From NCBI GenBank assembly GCA_963832945.1, contig CAWHVV010000007.1, positions 124,001 through 188,000 on the forward strand: 64,000 nt of DNA, written 5' to 3'. A program made the position numbers and the translations under genes. The stretch comes from JAFEDN01 sp963832945. Lineage in GTDB: Bacteria; Pseudomonadota; Gammaproteobacteria; Coxiellales; Coxiellaceae. The notes beneath the pieces were generated by a model that was not told where the DNA came from, did not search any database, and was given only the letters and a program-made list of their open reading frames with translations. Below, piece by piece: positions 25,999 to 35,854 of this stretch. Every line of letters starts with the position of its first letter. The first letter of the stretch is position 1.

Positions 25999-27127
25999 AA
26001 TTCCCTTTAATAAACCAGCCATTTCTCCCGAAGGGTTTGATTATATCAGGCAGTGTCTTGCAAGTCCTGTTTTGGAAAACGACCATTTCACTAAATTAGC
26101 CAGCCGCTATCTCGCAGATGCGACGGGAGCAAAGGCCGCCTTACTAACTACTTCGTGTACAGCCGCTCTGGAAATAGCCGCTTTATTATTAGAATTACAG
26201 CCTGACGACGAAATCATCATGCCTTCCTACACCTTTGTGTCAACCGCCAATGCATTTGTATTAAGGGGGGCAAAGCCGGTATTTGTCGACATCCGGCCAG
26301 ATACCTTGAACATCAATGAAAATCTTATTGAAGCTGCGATTACCGAAAAAACGAAAGCCATCGTACCAGTCCATTATGCGGGGATAAGCTGTGATATGGA
26401 ATCTATCTGTAAAATCGCCGAAAAATTCAAATTGTGTGTTATTGAAGATGCTGCTCAGGGGATTAAAGCGAAATACAAAGATCGCGCACTGGGATCGCTT
26501 GGACACATGGGAGCGATGAGTTTCCACCATACTAAAAATATCACTTCCGGATTTGGAGGCGCACTATTAATCAACGATGAACAAGTACTGGATAGAGCGA
26601 AAATTATATGGCAAAAAGGCACTAATCGGGAAGCATTTATTGCTGGAGCGGTTGATAAATACACTTGGGTAGACGTTGGCTCCGCTTTCCTCCTTAATGA
26701 AATTAACGCGGCTTTGCTCTGCTCTCAATTAGAAAAAGCCAACGAACTCACCCAACGCAGAATTTCGATCTGGAATAAATATCATGAAAGTTTTTCCAGG
26801 CTTAAAACATCCAAAGTTCATGCTTTACCCACAATTCCAGCCGTTTGCTCGCATAATGGTCATATTTATTATCTGATACTCAATACTCCTTCTCAGCGAA
26901 CAGAATTTATCCAAACTATGAAAAATAATGGTATTGATACTCCATTTCATTATATTCCCTTACACAGTTCTCCTGGAGGGATGAAATATGGTCGGAAAAC
27001 TTTTTATTCGTTAAAATGGACCGATCATCACGCTTCCCGCTTAATACGACTCCCACTTTATCCCGATTTGTCCGATCAGGAAGTGGATTATATTATTGAA
27101 ACCGCAACCCATTTCCTGGAAAGATGA
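25991..27127 (+). CDS. wecE: dTDP-4-amino-4,6-dideoxygalactose transaminase-like (WecE) aminotransferase
   Basis: 378 residues, DegT/DnrJ/EryC1 family, PLP-dependent. The start IPFNKPAISPEGFDYI and the lysine site SFHHTKNITSGFGGAL follow WecE/RffA (FHETKN type), with VIEDAAQGI binding PLP. WecE converts dTDP-4-keto-6-deoxyglucose to dTDP-4-amino-4,6-dideoxygalactose. The rmlA and rmlB genes at 46182-48165 can supply that substrate. It is translationally coupled to the GT2 gene before it. Confidence 0.85.
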   Translation: MNKIPFNKPAISPEGFDYIRQCLASPVLENDHFTKLASRYLADATGAKAALLTTSCTAALEIAALLLELQPDDEIIMPSYTFVSTANAFVLRGAKPVFVDIRPDTLNINENLIEAAITEKTKAIVPVHYAGISCDMESICKIAEKFKLCVIEDAAQGIKAKYKDRALGSLGHMGAMSFHHTKNITSGFGGALLINDEQVLDRAKIIWQKGTNREAFIAGAVDKYTWVDVGSAFLLNEINAALLCSQLEKANELTQRRISIWNKYHESFSRLKTSKVHALPTIPAVCSHNGHIYYLILNTPSQRTEFIQTMKNNGIDTPFHYIPLHSSPGGMKYGRKTFYSLKWTDHHASRLIRLPLYPDLSDQEVDYIIETATHFLER

Positions 27128-27156
27128 CTGCCTGTTTCTGGGTATATATTTATAGT

Positions 27157-27928
27157 TTAACGGCTTAAAGCCAGACAAGTCTGTTTATATTCGTTTAGCG
27201 TCTCATCAATATTGTGTTCCGAAAATTTCACGATAGAACCTTGCTCCAGCCACAAAATTTTATTGCAGAATTTTTTGATGATTTCTTCTGAATGAGAAGC
27301 AAGAACCAGGATATTAGAGGCTTCGATTAAATCACCTAAGCGCTGCCGCGCTTTATTTATAAATTGAGCATCGCCGGCCCCCACGACTTCATCAATGATT
27401 AGAATATCCGGAGTAATGGCCGTAGCGATACCAAAACTGAGGCGAACGCTCATACCCGAAGAATAGGTCTTGACAGGCATCGACAGGAAATGTCCTAATT
27501 GAGTAAATTCTTCGACATCCTGAATAATTTTTTCAGTTTTCTCCTTGTCGAACCCATAAAGCAGGCTTCTGAATTTAATATTTTCATAGCCCGTTGCTAA
27601 AGGATTCATCCCCACATTGATACCTAAAAGTGGGGAAGTACTTCCATTGATATGAATAGTTCCTTTAGAAGGAAGATAAGATCCCTGCCATGACTTTTAA
27701 TAAAGTGGATTTGCCCGCTCCATTAGGTCCAATCAAGCCTAAACGATCTCCCCGGGTCAATTCAAGAGTAATATTCTTCAATGCTTCGAGGTAGATGATC
27801 TTATTTTCAGAAGTAATCTGTGTAGTCCCTTTTGCTAAAACACCCATCATACTTAGCTTTAAAGAGCGGGTATAGGTGCCTAACAATGGATAATTTAAGG
27901 ATACATTGTTTAAATTAATAGAGGACAT
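27157..27928 (-). pseudogene. wzt: Polysaccharide ABC transporter ATPase (Wzt-like), one frameshift
   Basis: The ATPase of an O-antigen ABC-2 exporter, located at the inner membrane face. The first part (from 27928, MSSINLNNVSLNYP) has Walker A GPNGAGKST. The frame breaks near 27674, after GILSSF, where the sequence TTCTAAAGG gives a stop. One extra base accounts for this, and the next frame continues KGTIHINGS, then YSSGMSVRLSFG (signature) and ILIIDEVVGAGD (Walker B). Repaired, it has 256 residues, so there is no C-terminal sugar-binding domain of the long Wzt type. The permease gene lies five bases upstream. If the break is real, export by this pair is lost. Confidence 0.9.
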
Positions 27929-27932
27929 CTGT

Positions 27933-28721
27933 TTATAACCAAAATGGAATTTTCTGGCTATAGCGAGAAAATACCAATAAAGCAATGGACCAAAGAATCG
28001 CCAGTAAAATCAAACTAAAAACAAATGAATCAAGATCAGGAACCCCTCCCAATAAGGGTGTACGGATTAAATCTAATAAATATGCCACTGGATTCAATTT
28101 TAAAATCAATGACTCAGGTCCCACCCATCGGGATCGCCAGGTTACCGGTGAAATAAAAAAAACCACCGTTGTTATCGCAGTTATGATCGGCGGTAAATCC
28201 CTGAAACGGGTCCCGATAAAAGAAATAATGGTACTGATGGCAGCTAAATTGGCGGTCACAAGGAAAAATCCCGGAAGAGCCAGAAAAACATAAAAATTAA
28301 TAGGTACGTGAAAAAAAACAACCACCAATATATAGACAGTAAAATTGTGCAAAAATACGAGAATATTACGAGAAATTAGGCGAAAAATTAACACAAAATA
28401 AGGTATTTTCATTCCCTCAATAAATTCTTTCGAGGCCATGAAAATTTCGGAACTTTCGTGAATGACCGTAGAGATGTATGTCCAGATTAAAATACCACAG
28501 GTCAAAAATGGGATGTATTCGTAAATATTTTGATTAAATAATCTACTATTAACAATACTTAGCGCGCTAATAAATATGACCATCGTTAAAGTGATCCAGA
28601 TGGGTCCCAGAGTGGATCCACGATAACGCAGACGAATATCATTATTCGCCATATAAAACCATAATCGATGCGCTGACACCGAGTTTGCCAAATCCTGAAA
28701 AACCGCTCTCACTGCTTGCAA
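27933..28721 (-). CDS. wzm: Polysaccharide ABC-2 transporter permease (Wzm-like)
   Basis: 262 residues with six membrane segments. The N-terminal NDIRLRYRGSTLGPIWITLT motif, SSEIFMASKEFIEGMKIPYF, and ISPVTWRSRWVG followed by LNPVAYLLDLIRTPLLGG are typical of the Wzm/TagG/KpsM group. With the neighbouring Wzt ATPase it would export lipid-linked O-antigen to the periplasm. The frame is intact. It lies 18 bases after the aminotransferase gene (28740-29846) on the same strand. Confidence 0.92.
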   Translation of the reverse strand: MQAVRAVFQDLANSVSAHRLWFYMANNDIRLRYRGSTLGPIWITLTMVIFISALSIVNSRLFNQNIYEYIPFLTCGILIWTYISTVIHESSEIFMASKEFIEGMKIPYFVLIFRLISRNILVFLHNFTVYILVVVFFHVPINFYVFLALPGFFLVTANLAAISTIISFIGTRFRDLPPIITAITTVVFFISPVTWRSRWVGPESLILKLNPVAYLLDLIRTPLLGGVPDLDSFVFSLILLAILWSIALLVFSRYSQKIPFWL

Positions 28722-28739
28722 CTCACTTTCTCCACTGTA

Positions 28740-29846
28740 TTAACCTGTTACGGGATATAAAACCAGATCACCGATCGCTTGGCAAACACTCTCTATCTCT
28801 GCCTGCGTCAAATAAGGATGCATTGGCAAACTCACGACTTCGGCAGCAGCTTTTTCCGTGTGTGGCAAAGAGACTTTGGCACAGTCCATGTTTTGTAATA
28901 AAGGTTGTTTAATTAACGGTATCGGATAGTGGATCGCGGTGGGAATGCCCATTTTTTGCAAACCTTTACAAAATTCTTCTCGTTTTTCCACACGAATTGT
29001 ATATTGCGCAAATACCGAAGCGTTATGCGCAGCCACCTGCGGAACCACAACCAGATCTTTCAATAAATCGGAATAATAGACAGCTATTTCCCGGCGTTTT
29101 TTAATTTCCTCTTCAAAAATCTTCATTTTTTCTAAAAGAACCGCTGCCTGAAGAGTGTCGAAACGGCCGTTAACCCCCAGAGAGGTATGCACATAACGCT
29201 GGCTTTGACCATGCACCCGCAGTTCACGAATTTTTTGCGCCAAGCGATCGTCATTGGTAAAAATAGCGCCCCCATCGCCATAACAGCCCAAGGGTTTTGA
29301 TGGAAAAAAGCTTGTACAGCCTAAAGTAGATAAACCACAAGAGGGGCGCCTCTTATAGGTGGCGCCAAAACTTTGGGCGCCATCTTCTATAACCGCCAGA
29401 TTGTACTTTTGTGCGATAGCGTTAATAACATCCATATCCGCAGTCTGGCCATAAAGACTGACAGGCATAACCGCCTTGGTTTTTTTGGTTATCGCCGCTT
29501 CAATTTTTCTGGAGTCAATGACATAGGTGTCCGGTTCGATATCCACAAACACCGGTTTGGCGCCCAATAATAGCATCATTTCCGCCGTTGCGAAGAAAGT
29601 AAATGCCGTAGAAATGATTTCATCCCCAGGTTGTATATTTAGCGCCATCATTGCTATTAATAAAGCGTCAGTGCCGTTAGCCACAGTTGCGCAATGTCTA
29701 ACACCGACAAAATCCGCTAACAATTTTTCGATTTCATTGACCTCGGGACCCAAAATAAACTGGCCGTGCTGTAAAACTTTTTTAATAGCCTGATCCAGCT
29801 GATGTTCAATTGATTGATATTGTCTTCTTAAATCAATAAATTGCAT
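28740..29846 (-). CDS. DegT/DnrJ/EryC1 sugar aminotransferase (WbpE-like)
   Basis: 368 residues, PLP-dependent sugar aminotransferase. MQFIDLRRQYQSIEHQLDQA, GPEVNEIEKLLADFVG, NGTDALLIAM, VIEDGAQSFGA and the lysine site FFPSKPLGCYGDGGA match WbpE/WlbC-type enzymes that aminate a 3-keto uronic acid nucleotide. The companion dehydrogenases of that pathway (WbpA/WbpB) are not in this window, so the exact substrate is open. It heads the minus-strand wzm-wzt group. Confidence 0.85.
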   Translation of the reverse strand: MQFIDLRRQYQSIEHQLDQAIKKVLQHGQFILGPEVNEIEKLLADFVGVRHCATVANGTDALLIAMMALNIQPGDEIISTAFTFFATAEMMLLLGAKPVFVDIEPDTYVIDSRKIEAAITKKTKAVMPVSLYGQTADMDVINAIAQKYNLAVIEDGAQSFGATYKRRPSCGLSTLGCTSFFPSKPLGCYGDGGAIFTNDDRLAQKIRELRVHGQSQRYVHTSLGVNGRFDTLQAAVLLEKMKIFEEEIKKRREIAVYYSDLLKDLVVVPQVAAHNASVFAQYTIRVEKREEFCKGLQKMGIPTAIHYPIPLIKQPLLQNMDCAKVSLPHTEKAAAEVVSLPMHPYLTQAEIESVCQAIGDLVLYPVTG

Positions 29847-30120
29847 GACTACCCCTTAACTATTTGGGAATGACTTTAACAGTTATTGCTGCCCCACCCT
29901 TTCATCGCTATTCAGAGTGAGGAAAAAACAATTAGAGCATAAATGCAGATTTATGACAAGGAATTAACCGAATTAACCGTAAACTGAACTATACCATTTA
30001 ACCAGAAAACGTTCATAATGGGCATTCGCGGGTGGTCCGAATTTGCAGTTTTATAGATTTTACGATATCTTGCAGGGCTAGTGTTCCAAAAACTGCTTTC
30101 CGGATTAATTTATTCATTTC
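29847..30120. other. Divergent intergenic region
   Basis: 274 bases between the WbpE-like gene and a GT4 gene. I see no gene, clear promoter or strong hairpin. There is a short imperfect repeat of GAATTAACCG near 29965-29980. The GT4 start at 30121 has no good ribosome site. Confidence 0.5.
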
Positions 30121-31242
30121 ATGAAAATATTGCACATTTATAAAAGTTATTATCCCTTTAGTGTCGGAGGCGTTGAGAAACATATCCATAGCTTATGCGA
30201 AAGCTTAAACGGATATGGCATTGAGAGCACAGTACTAACCACCAAAAAGGGTTCGCCAACGCATACTGAACGGGTCGGCAAAAGCATGATTCATTATTTT
30301 CCGGCGATTCTGGAAATTGCTTCATGCCCGATCAGTCCCGTCCTGTTAAAAAATTTTCGCCGGTTTAGCCAGGACTTTGACATCCTTCATTATCACTTCC
30401 CTTGGCCCTTTGCTGATTTGACATATTTACTAACCTCAGTCAATAAACCGGTGGTAGTCACTTATCATTCCGATATTGTCAGGCAAAAATGTCTAAAAAT
30501 AGTTTATAATCCCATCATGCATCTTTTCTTAAATCACGCCAACGCAATTATAGCAAGTTCCGGTAATTATCTGGAATCAAGTCCAGTTTTAAAAAAATAT
30601 TCAAGAAAAGTCACCGTCATTCCTTTTGGACTGGATGAAAAGCAATATCCTTCTGCTGACGAAGAAACGGTTCAGCGCTGGCAGAGACGGGTGGGCAATA
30701 ATTTTTTCCTTTTTGTAGGATCCCTCAGATACTATAAAGGATTAGATTTTTTACTGGAAGCTGTACACGAAACCAACATTCGGGTAGTCATCGCTGGAGC
30801 GGGTTCTGAGGAAATCAGGTTACGCCAGCTTCAGGAAACCAAAAAAATGAACAATGTCATCTTTACAGGTGCTATTAACGAGCAGGATAAAGCTGCTTTG
30901 TACCTATTATGCAGAGCCTCCGTTGCGCCGGCACATTTAAGAACGGAAGCATTTTGCATCAGTCTTTTAGAAAGTTTAATTTATGGTAAGCCTGCAATTT
31001 CAACTGAGTTAGAAACCGGCACCTCCTTCGTTAATCGTCATCAGGTTTCTGGGCTAGTTATACCTCCTGCGAACTCCAAGGCTATTAAACAGGCGATGCA
31101 TCTATTATTAACTGACGAAATCTTGTATCAACGATTGAGAGAAGGGACCCAAACGCACTACCAGCAGTATTTTAAAGTGAATTTCATGCGTGACAAACAC
31201 ATTCAACTTTACAAGGACATCAGCAGACAGTACAAAGCTTAA
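30121..31242 (+). CDS. GT4 glycosyltransferase
   Basis: 373 residues, GT-B fold. The N-terminal GGVEKHIHSLCESL is the acceptor-side glycine loop of GT4 enzymes. The C-terminal half has FLFVGSLRYYKGLDFLLEA and SVAPAHLRTEAFCISLLESLIYGKP, with the E-x7-E donor-binding motif. It would add a hexose or 6-deoxyhexose to a lipid-linked glycan at the cytoplasmic face. It is the only plus-strand gene between two minus-strand groups. The donor sugar cannot be read from the sequence. Confidence 0.88.
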   Translation: MKILHIYKSYYPFSVGGVEKHIHSLCESLNGYGIESTVLTTKKGSPTHTERVGKSMIHYFPAILEIASCPISPVLLKNFRRFSQDFDILHYHFPWPFADLTYLLTSVNKPVVVTYHSDIVRQKCLKIVYNPIMHLFLNHANAIIASSGNYLESSPVLKKYSRKVTVIPFGLDEKQYPSADEETVQRWQRRVGNNFFLFVGSLRYYKGLDFLLEAVHETNIRVVIAGAGSEEIRLRQLQETKKMNNVIFTGAINEQDKAALYLLCRASVAPAHLRTEAFCISLLESLIYGKPAISTELETGTSFVNRHQVSGLVIPPANSKAIKQAMHLLLTDEILYQRLREGTQTHYQQYFKVNFMRDKHIQLYKDISRQYKA

Positions 31243-31281
31243 ACCTAAATTCCGCAGTTGCCTCTTACGATGGAATTTATG

Positions 31282-32319
31282 TTAAAAAGCCATTCCATTG
31301 ATGCTATTTCTGCGTAAATCGGTTTCGCACATCTGAGCGCAGAGTTGCTCAAGGGTGATTTTAGGTTGCCATCCGAGGCGGGTTTGCGCTTTCGCAGAAT
31401 CACCCATGAGTAAATCGACTTCCGCAGGACGGTAAAATTTTGGATTTACTCTTACTATCGTTTTACCGGTTTTAATGTCAATACCCCTTTCATTTTCATC
31501 CTGTCCCTCCCACTGAATCTCAATATCAACGGCGCGACAAACCATCTCCACGAAGTAACGCACGGTTTCAGTCCGGCAAGTTGCTAAAACGTAATCATCA
31601 GGTTGTTGTGCCTGTAACATATGATACATGCCTTCAACGTAATCCTCAGCGTGTCCCCAATCCCGCTGGGAATTCAAATTACCTAATTCCAGAACGGTTA
31701 ATTTGCCCAATTTAATTTTCGCAATACTGTCAGTAATTTTACGGGTAACGAATTCAAGTCCACGCAATGGCGACTCGTGATTGAATAAAATACCATTACA
31801 GGCAAATATATCGTAGGATTCCCGGTAATTAATTGTCATCCAGTGAGCGTATAGTTTAGCAACACCGTAAGGACTGCGTGGATAAAACGGCGTGGTTTCA
31901 TTTTGAGGGATGGATTGTACTTTTCCAAACATTTCCGAAGTGGACGCCTGATAAAACCGAATTTTCGGATTCACGATTCTAATGGCCTCCAATAAATTTA
32001 GCACTCCCAGTCCTGTAATTTGGCTGGTAGTCATCGGATGATGAAATGACATCCCCACAAAACTTTGCGCTGCTAAATTATATACCTCATCCGGTTTTAT
32101 TTTCGATAATAAATGAATAGAAGCTGTGCTATCAGTAAGATCATACTCAACCCGGTGCAAATGCGGATGATCTATAATTCCCAACTCGTTCAATCGCCAA
32201 TAATTAACGGAACTTGAACGCCGATAAGCTCCAAAAACCTGATAGTTTTTACTCAACAAAAATTTTGCCAAATAAGCTCCATCCTGTCCGGTAATACCAG
32301 TCACAATTGCAGTTTTCAT
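31282..32319 (-). CDS. gmd: GDP-mannose 4,6-dehydratase
   Basis: 345 residues. Converts GDP-mannose to GDP-4-keto-6-deoxymannose. TGITGQDGAYLAKFLL is the NADP site, YRRSSSVNYWRL is typical of Gmd, ASTSEMFGKVQ carries the catalytic Thr/Ser-Glu region, and YGVAKLYAHWMT the Tyr-Lys pair. SQRDWGHAEDYVEGM is another family mark. The start overlaps the manC stop by four bases (ATGA), so GDP-mannose synthesis and use are coupled. The rmd-like gene at 34962-35846 could complete the route to GDP-D-rhamnose. Confidence 0.95.
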   Translation of the reverse strand: MKTAIVTGITGQDGAYLAKFLLSKNYQVFGAYRRSSSVNYWRLNELGIIDHPHLHRVEYDLTDSTASIHLLSKIKPDEVYNLAAQSFVGMSFHHPMTTSQITGLGVLNLLEAIRIVNPKIRFYQASTSEMFGKVQSIPQNETTPFYPRSPYGVAKLYAHWMTINYRESYDIFACNGILFNHESPLRGLEFVTRKITDSIAKIKLGKLTVLELGNLNSQRDWGHAEDYVEGMYHMLQAQQPDDYVLATCRTETVRYFVEMVCRAVDIEIQWEGQDENERGIDIKTGKTIVRVNPKFYRPAEVDLLMGDSAKAQTRLGWQPKITLEQLCAQMCETDLRRNSINGMAF

Positions 32320-33737
32320 AGTAAATTAGCCTCACTCTCAATTTCCTGTAAGGTTTCTGAATCCACTGCCGATTTCAATTGTATACGCACCAAATGCACC
32401 GACTGTTTAGAATTATTTCTTAAATAACACATAAGGTTTTTTTCCATGAATAGTGAATGATGAGTTACTAGTTGTAAAAATTGTTGGTTAACCCTAATTT
32501 CCACTACCCCCCTCAATATAATCCAATGCACGGGATAAATACATTCGGGTAAATTCAAAACGGATTGTGGTTTTAACATAAAATGTTCCACTATAAAATC
32601 ATCACCATTGACCAAATTTTCTTTATAACCTGCGGAATGAGATTGCTTCCTGTGATGCGTGACTAAATCGCTATTACGGGATTTTAACTGATGAAACAAC
32701 TGCTTAACATTCTGAGAATGAGCTTTATCAGCGACTAAAACCACGTCTGGAGTAGTCACTATAATCTGATTTTTTATACCCAGCACCGCAACCAGCCTTT
32801 CCTCGGAACTGACAAAACAATCCCGACTATCTTCAAGCAACACTTCTCCTCTGGTCACGTTATTCAGGGAATCGCCGGAAAGGGTTTTTGCAACAGCTTC
32901 CCAACAACCTAAATCATTCCATGATGAAGCCAAGGGAATGAGCGCCCCCTTACTGGTTTTTTCCATCACCGCATAATCAATAGACTTATCGGGGCAGAGT
33001 GCAAAAATTTCAGCATTCAAACGAAGATAGTCTTCTTTTTTCTCGCTGGTTTGCGCTAATTTCATGACGATCTGGTATATCTCAGTAGAAAGTTTTTCTA
33101 ATTCGTCTAAATAATTTTGCGGCTTAAACATAAACATACCACTGTTCCAGTAACACTTATCCGCATCTATTAATTCCTTAGCTAACTCGAGTTTGGGTTT
33201 TTCAATAAATTTATCAATCCAGTAAGCACCCGTATCTGCTATCCGGCTTCCAGCCTGAATATACCCATAGCCGGTTTCGGCATGAGTAGGCACCACACCG
33301 AAAGTGACTAAAAAGTTCTGTTGAGCAATTACCTTGGCTCGATTAATAGCATCGAAAAATAATTCCAGATCGGCGATAAAATGATCTGAAGGCAATATGA
33401 GCAAAATGGAATCGCTTCCAATATTTTCTAAAACAAATTGCGCAGCGCAACCAATCGCCGGTGCGGTGTTCTTCCCGAAAGGTTCTAAAATAAATTGATA
33501 CCCGCTGACATTGATTTCCTTAAGGTGTTCATGGCTTAAGAAATAATGGTCAAAATTGCATACAATAATAGGCTGTCCAATATTAGCCAATAACTGAGCG
33601 CGAAGAACCGTTTCCTGTAGAAGAGAATATTGGCTAAATAATTTTAAGAATTGCTTGGGATAAGTTTCTCGGGATAATGGCCAAAGCCTAGTCCCTACGC
33701 CACCGGCTAAAATAATCGGTATTATTTTATAACTCAT
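32316..33737 (-). CDS. manC: Mannose-1-phosphate guanylyltransferase with degenerate isomerase domain
   Basis: The start is set at the ATG at 33737 (MSYKIIPIILAGG), giving 473 residues. The N-terminal 350 residues are an intact GDP-mannose pyrophosphorylase: LAGGVGTRLWPLSRETYPKQ, FGKNTAPAIG, ILPSDH and FIEKP. The C-terminal 100 residues take the place of the type II phosphomannose isomerase cupin, but the usual HHHRAEHW metal site reads LPECIYPVHW (about 396-405). The later EVQ-G-YLGEDDI part is also missing (LVRIQLKSAVDSET). Guanylyltransferase activity is likely; isomerase activity is not. It supplies GDP-mannose to gmd. Confidence 0.9.
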   Translation of the reverse strand: MSYKIIPIILAGGVGTRLWPLSRETYPKQFLKLFSQYSLLQETVLRAQLLANIGQPIIVCNFDHYFLSHEHLKEINVSGYQFILEPFGKNTAPAIGCAAQFVLENIGSDSILLILPSDHFIADLELFFDAINRAKVIAQQNFLVTFGVVPTHAETGYGYIQAGSRIADTGAYWIDKFIEKPKLELAKELIDADKCYWNSGMFMFKPQNYLDELEKLSTEIYQIVMKLAQTSEKKEDYLRLNAEIFALCPDKSIDYAVMEKTSKGALIPLASSWNDLGCWEAVAKTLSGDSLNNVTRGEVLLEDSRDCFVSSEERLVAVLGIKNQIIVTTPDVVLVADKAHSQNVKQLFHQLKSRNSDLVTHHRKQSHSAGYKENLVNGDDFIVEHFMLKPQSVLNLPECIYPVHWIILRGVVEIRVNQQFLQLVTHHSLFMEKNLMCYLRNNSKQSVHLVRIQLKSAVDSETLQEIESEANLL

Positions 33738-33834
33738 GACATGAATTTCCCAGAAAGCTTGCAAAAATAATCATTAAAACATAGGATAACCGGTGAATCA
33801 AGGCAAAACTCTCAATGGCTGGGAGGAGGTTTCG

Positions 33835-34965
33835 ATGAAAATAGGTATTTCCTGTACTCCTGTATATAATATAAAAAAAATAGAAAAGAAAATTGATGGT
33901 ATTGGTATATATACCAATAACCTTTGTCAAGCTTTAACACAGCAAAACGTACAAATAAAGGAAATTTATTTTAAAAATTTGTGGGAGCTTTCAGCCATCG
34001 GGTTTTCATACCAAAAAAACTTCTATCTTGCGGAGAGTCCTCTGTATGCGCTTCTTCTCGGAAATTTTTATCAAAAACTCCCAGCCAAGGTTGATCTCAT
34101 CCATATTACAGATTATTTAGTACCTCGTATCAATAAGACGCCCACTATTTCAACGATCCACGATGCCATCATGTTAGCTCATCCAGAATGGCAGAGAGGA
34201 CCGGTAAGGTTCAACCGCCTGAAAGGAAGTATATTAAAAAAATTATCCGGACAAGTGGATCATGTCATCACCTGCAGCCGGGCTAACATTGTCGATATCG
34301 TTAATTTTTGGAAAATACCCGAACATAAAATTTCAGTTGTTTATCATGGTATATCCGAGATTTGGTATCAGAAAATAGATCCTATAATCCAGCAGAGTAT
34401 TTTAACAAAATATAAATTAAATAAACCTTTTTTTCTAACGGTCGGTACTTTACAACCTAGAAAAAATATTGAAAGGATTATCAATGCTTACCGGAGTCTG
34501 CCCAAAAAAATAACCAAAGTGTTTAATCTGGTTATTGCTGGCAAAGATCACCCTACTCTGACCCCTTCTCTCTTATTAGAACAAATTTTCCAGTTGGAAA
34601 AAAGTGGCCATCTTGTTTGGCTAAAATATATTCCTTTTAATGATCTGCAATGTCTATATCAAAATGCACATGCATTAATTTATCCTTCCCTGGCAGAAGG
34701 TTTTGGTTTTCCCATTCTCGAAGGTTTTGCTTCCGGAATACCCGTTGTTACTGCTCATAGCGGCGCAACCGCAGAAATTTCTGCAGACGCAGCTTATCTG
34801 GTTGATCCTTATTCAGAAGAAGCGATCGCTAGCGCCATGCTCGATTTAATCGAGAAGCCTGAAGTTCGAAATAAATTAATTGATCAAGGGTTATCTCGAA
34901 TTAAATTATTTACATGGGAAAAATGCGCGCAGGAAACTATACAAATTTATAAAAAATTTATTTAA
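33835..34965 (+). CDS. GT4 glycosyltransferase (mannosyl/rhamnosyltransferase-like)
   Basis: The start at 33835 (MKIGISCTPVYNI) follows a strong GGGAGGAGG; an earlier in-frame start has no such site. The protein has 376 residues, GT-B fold. GIGIYTNNLCQAL is the N-terminal loop. FLTVGTLQPRKNIERIINAY and YPSLAEGFGFPILEGFASGIP (E-x7-E) mark the donor domain of the mannosyltransferase-like group. The 3' end overlaps the rmd-like gene by four bases, tail to tail. In this setting it probably adds mannose or D-rhamnose to the O-antigen. Confidence 0.88.
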   Translation: MKIGISCTPVYNIKKIEKKIDGIGIYTNNLCQALTQQNVQIKEIYFKNLWELSAIGFSYQKNFYLAESPLYALLLGNFYQKLPAKVDLIHITDYLVPRINKTPTISTIHDAIMLAHPEWQRGPVRFNRLKGSILKKLSGQVDHVITCSRANIVDIVNFWKIPEHKISVVYHGISEIWYQKIDPIIQQSILTKYKLNKPFFLTVGTLQPRKNIERIINAYRSLPKKITKVFNLVIAGKDHPTLTPSLLLEQIFQLEKSGHLVWLKYIPFNDLQCLYQNAHALIYPSLAEGFGFPILEGFASGIPVVTAHSGATAEISADAAYLVDPYSEEAIASAMLDLIEKPEVRNKLIDQGLSRIKLFTWEKCAQETIQIYKKFI

Positions 34966-35846
34966 GGCACTGAGGAAGAAAAATACATGTCTTGTAAAAT
35001 TTCATTTAAAGGAGCAGATGTCATAACGCCAAGTTTATCGGATAATTTCTGATTACATCCCACGAGTCGATGAATTTCATTTTTCCGGCATAAATTAGGG
35101 TTAACTTTAATCTCTGGGTTATGACCGCTGATTTCACGCATTTTTTCCAGGATATCATTGAGTGTATATCCTACTCCTGAACAAAGATTCAAAATTTCAG
35201 AATAAATATTAGATTCCAATAAGCGCGAATAAATTTCTGCAACAAAATTTACATCTGAAATCTCTCGCGTGACGTTAATATTACCCAATTCAATAACAGG
35301 TTTTTTTTCCTGAAAATTTTTAATAATTTTTGGAACTAAAAAGGAAAGAGTTTGCCCCACACCGGTATAGTTAAAGGGACGTGTTATAATAATAGGAAAC
35401 CGGTCAAACCAAGTAGCGACCATATTTTCCATGGCCAATTTACTACTGCCATAATGATTAATCGGCTGGGGGCAAACTGTTTCCGAAATATATTTTTCCG
35501 AGCGATTTCCATACACATAAGCGGTACTTGCAAAAATAATTTTCCGGGGGAGGATTTTTGCTGCCTCAACTGCTCGTAAAACATTCAATGCACCGAACAA
35601 ATTTATTTTATATAATTTTTCTTCGTCATCATTAACAACACCTGAAATAGCAGCCAAATGTACAATAAATTCTGGCTTAATTTTTTTGACATAAATCTCA
35701 AGAGCTTTATAATCAGAGATATCAATTTTAACTTCATTTCCAAAAACCTGATAATTATTTCTGGATAAACATGCTGCCAAAACCTTTCCCGTGAAACCCT
35801 CACAACCCGTTATAAAAATTTTTTTTGAATTAGAATTAATAATCAT
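34962..35846 (-). CDS. rmd: GDP-6-deoxy-D-lyxo-4-hexulose reductase-like (RMD) NAD-dependent epimerase/dehydratase
   Basis: 294 residues, extended SDR. FITGCEGFTGKVLAACL is the cofactor site, FASTAYVYG the Ser/Thr region, and HYGSSKLAMEN the Tyr-Lys pair. FNYTGVGQTLSFLVPKI and GNINVTREISDVNFVAEIY are typical of the RMD group, which reduces the Gmd product to GDP-D-rhamnose. The nearby gmd gene supports this. A GDP-fucose synthase is less likely because that family has a different N-terminus and C-terminal domain. It lies eight bases downstream of the large double glycosyltransferase gene. Confidence 0.82.
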   Translation of the reverse strand: MIINSNSKKIFITGCEGFTGKVLAACLSRNNYQVFGNEVKIDISDYKALEIYVKKIKPEFIVHLAAISGVVNDDEEKLYKINLFGALNVLRAVEAAKILPRKIIFASTAYVYGNRSEKYISETVCPQPINHYGSSKLAMENMVATWFDRFPIIITRPFNYTGVGQTLSFLVPKIIKNFQEKKPVIELGNINVTREISDVNFVAEIYSRLLESNIYSEILNLCSGVGYTLNDILEKMREISGHNPEIKVNPNLCRKNEIHRLVGCNQKLSDKLGVMTSAPLNEILQDMYFSSSVP

Positions 35847-35854
35847 CAGAATCC

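Noticed and set aside
34962..35846. GDP-fucose synthase (fcl) instead of an RMD-like reductase
   Set aside because: The cofactor loop and the RITRPFNYTG-type region fit the RMD group better; not fully excluded without an alignment.
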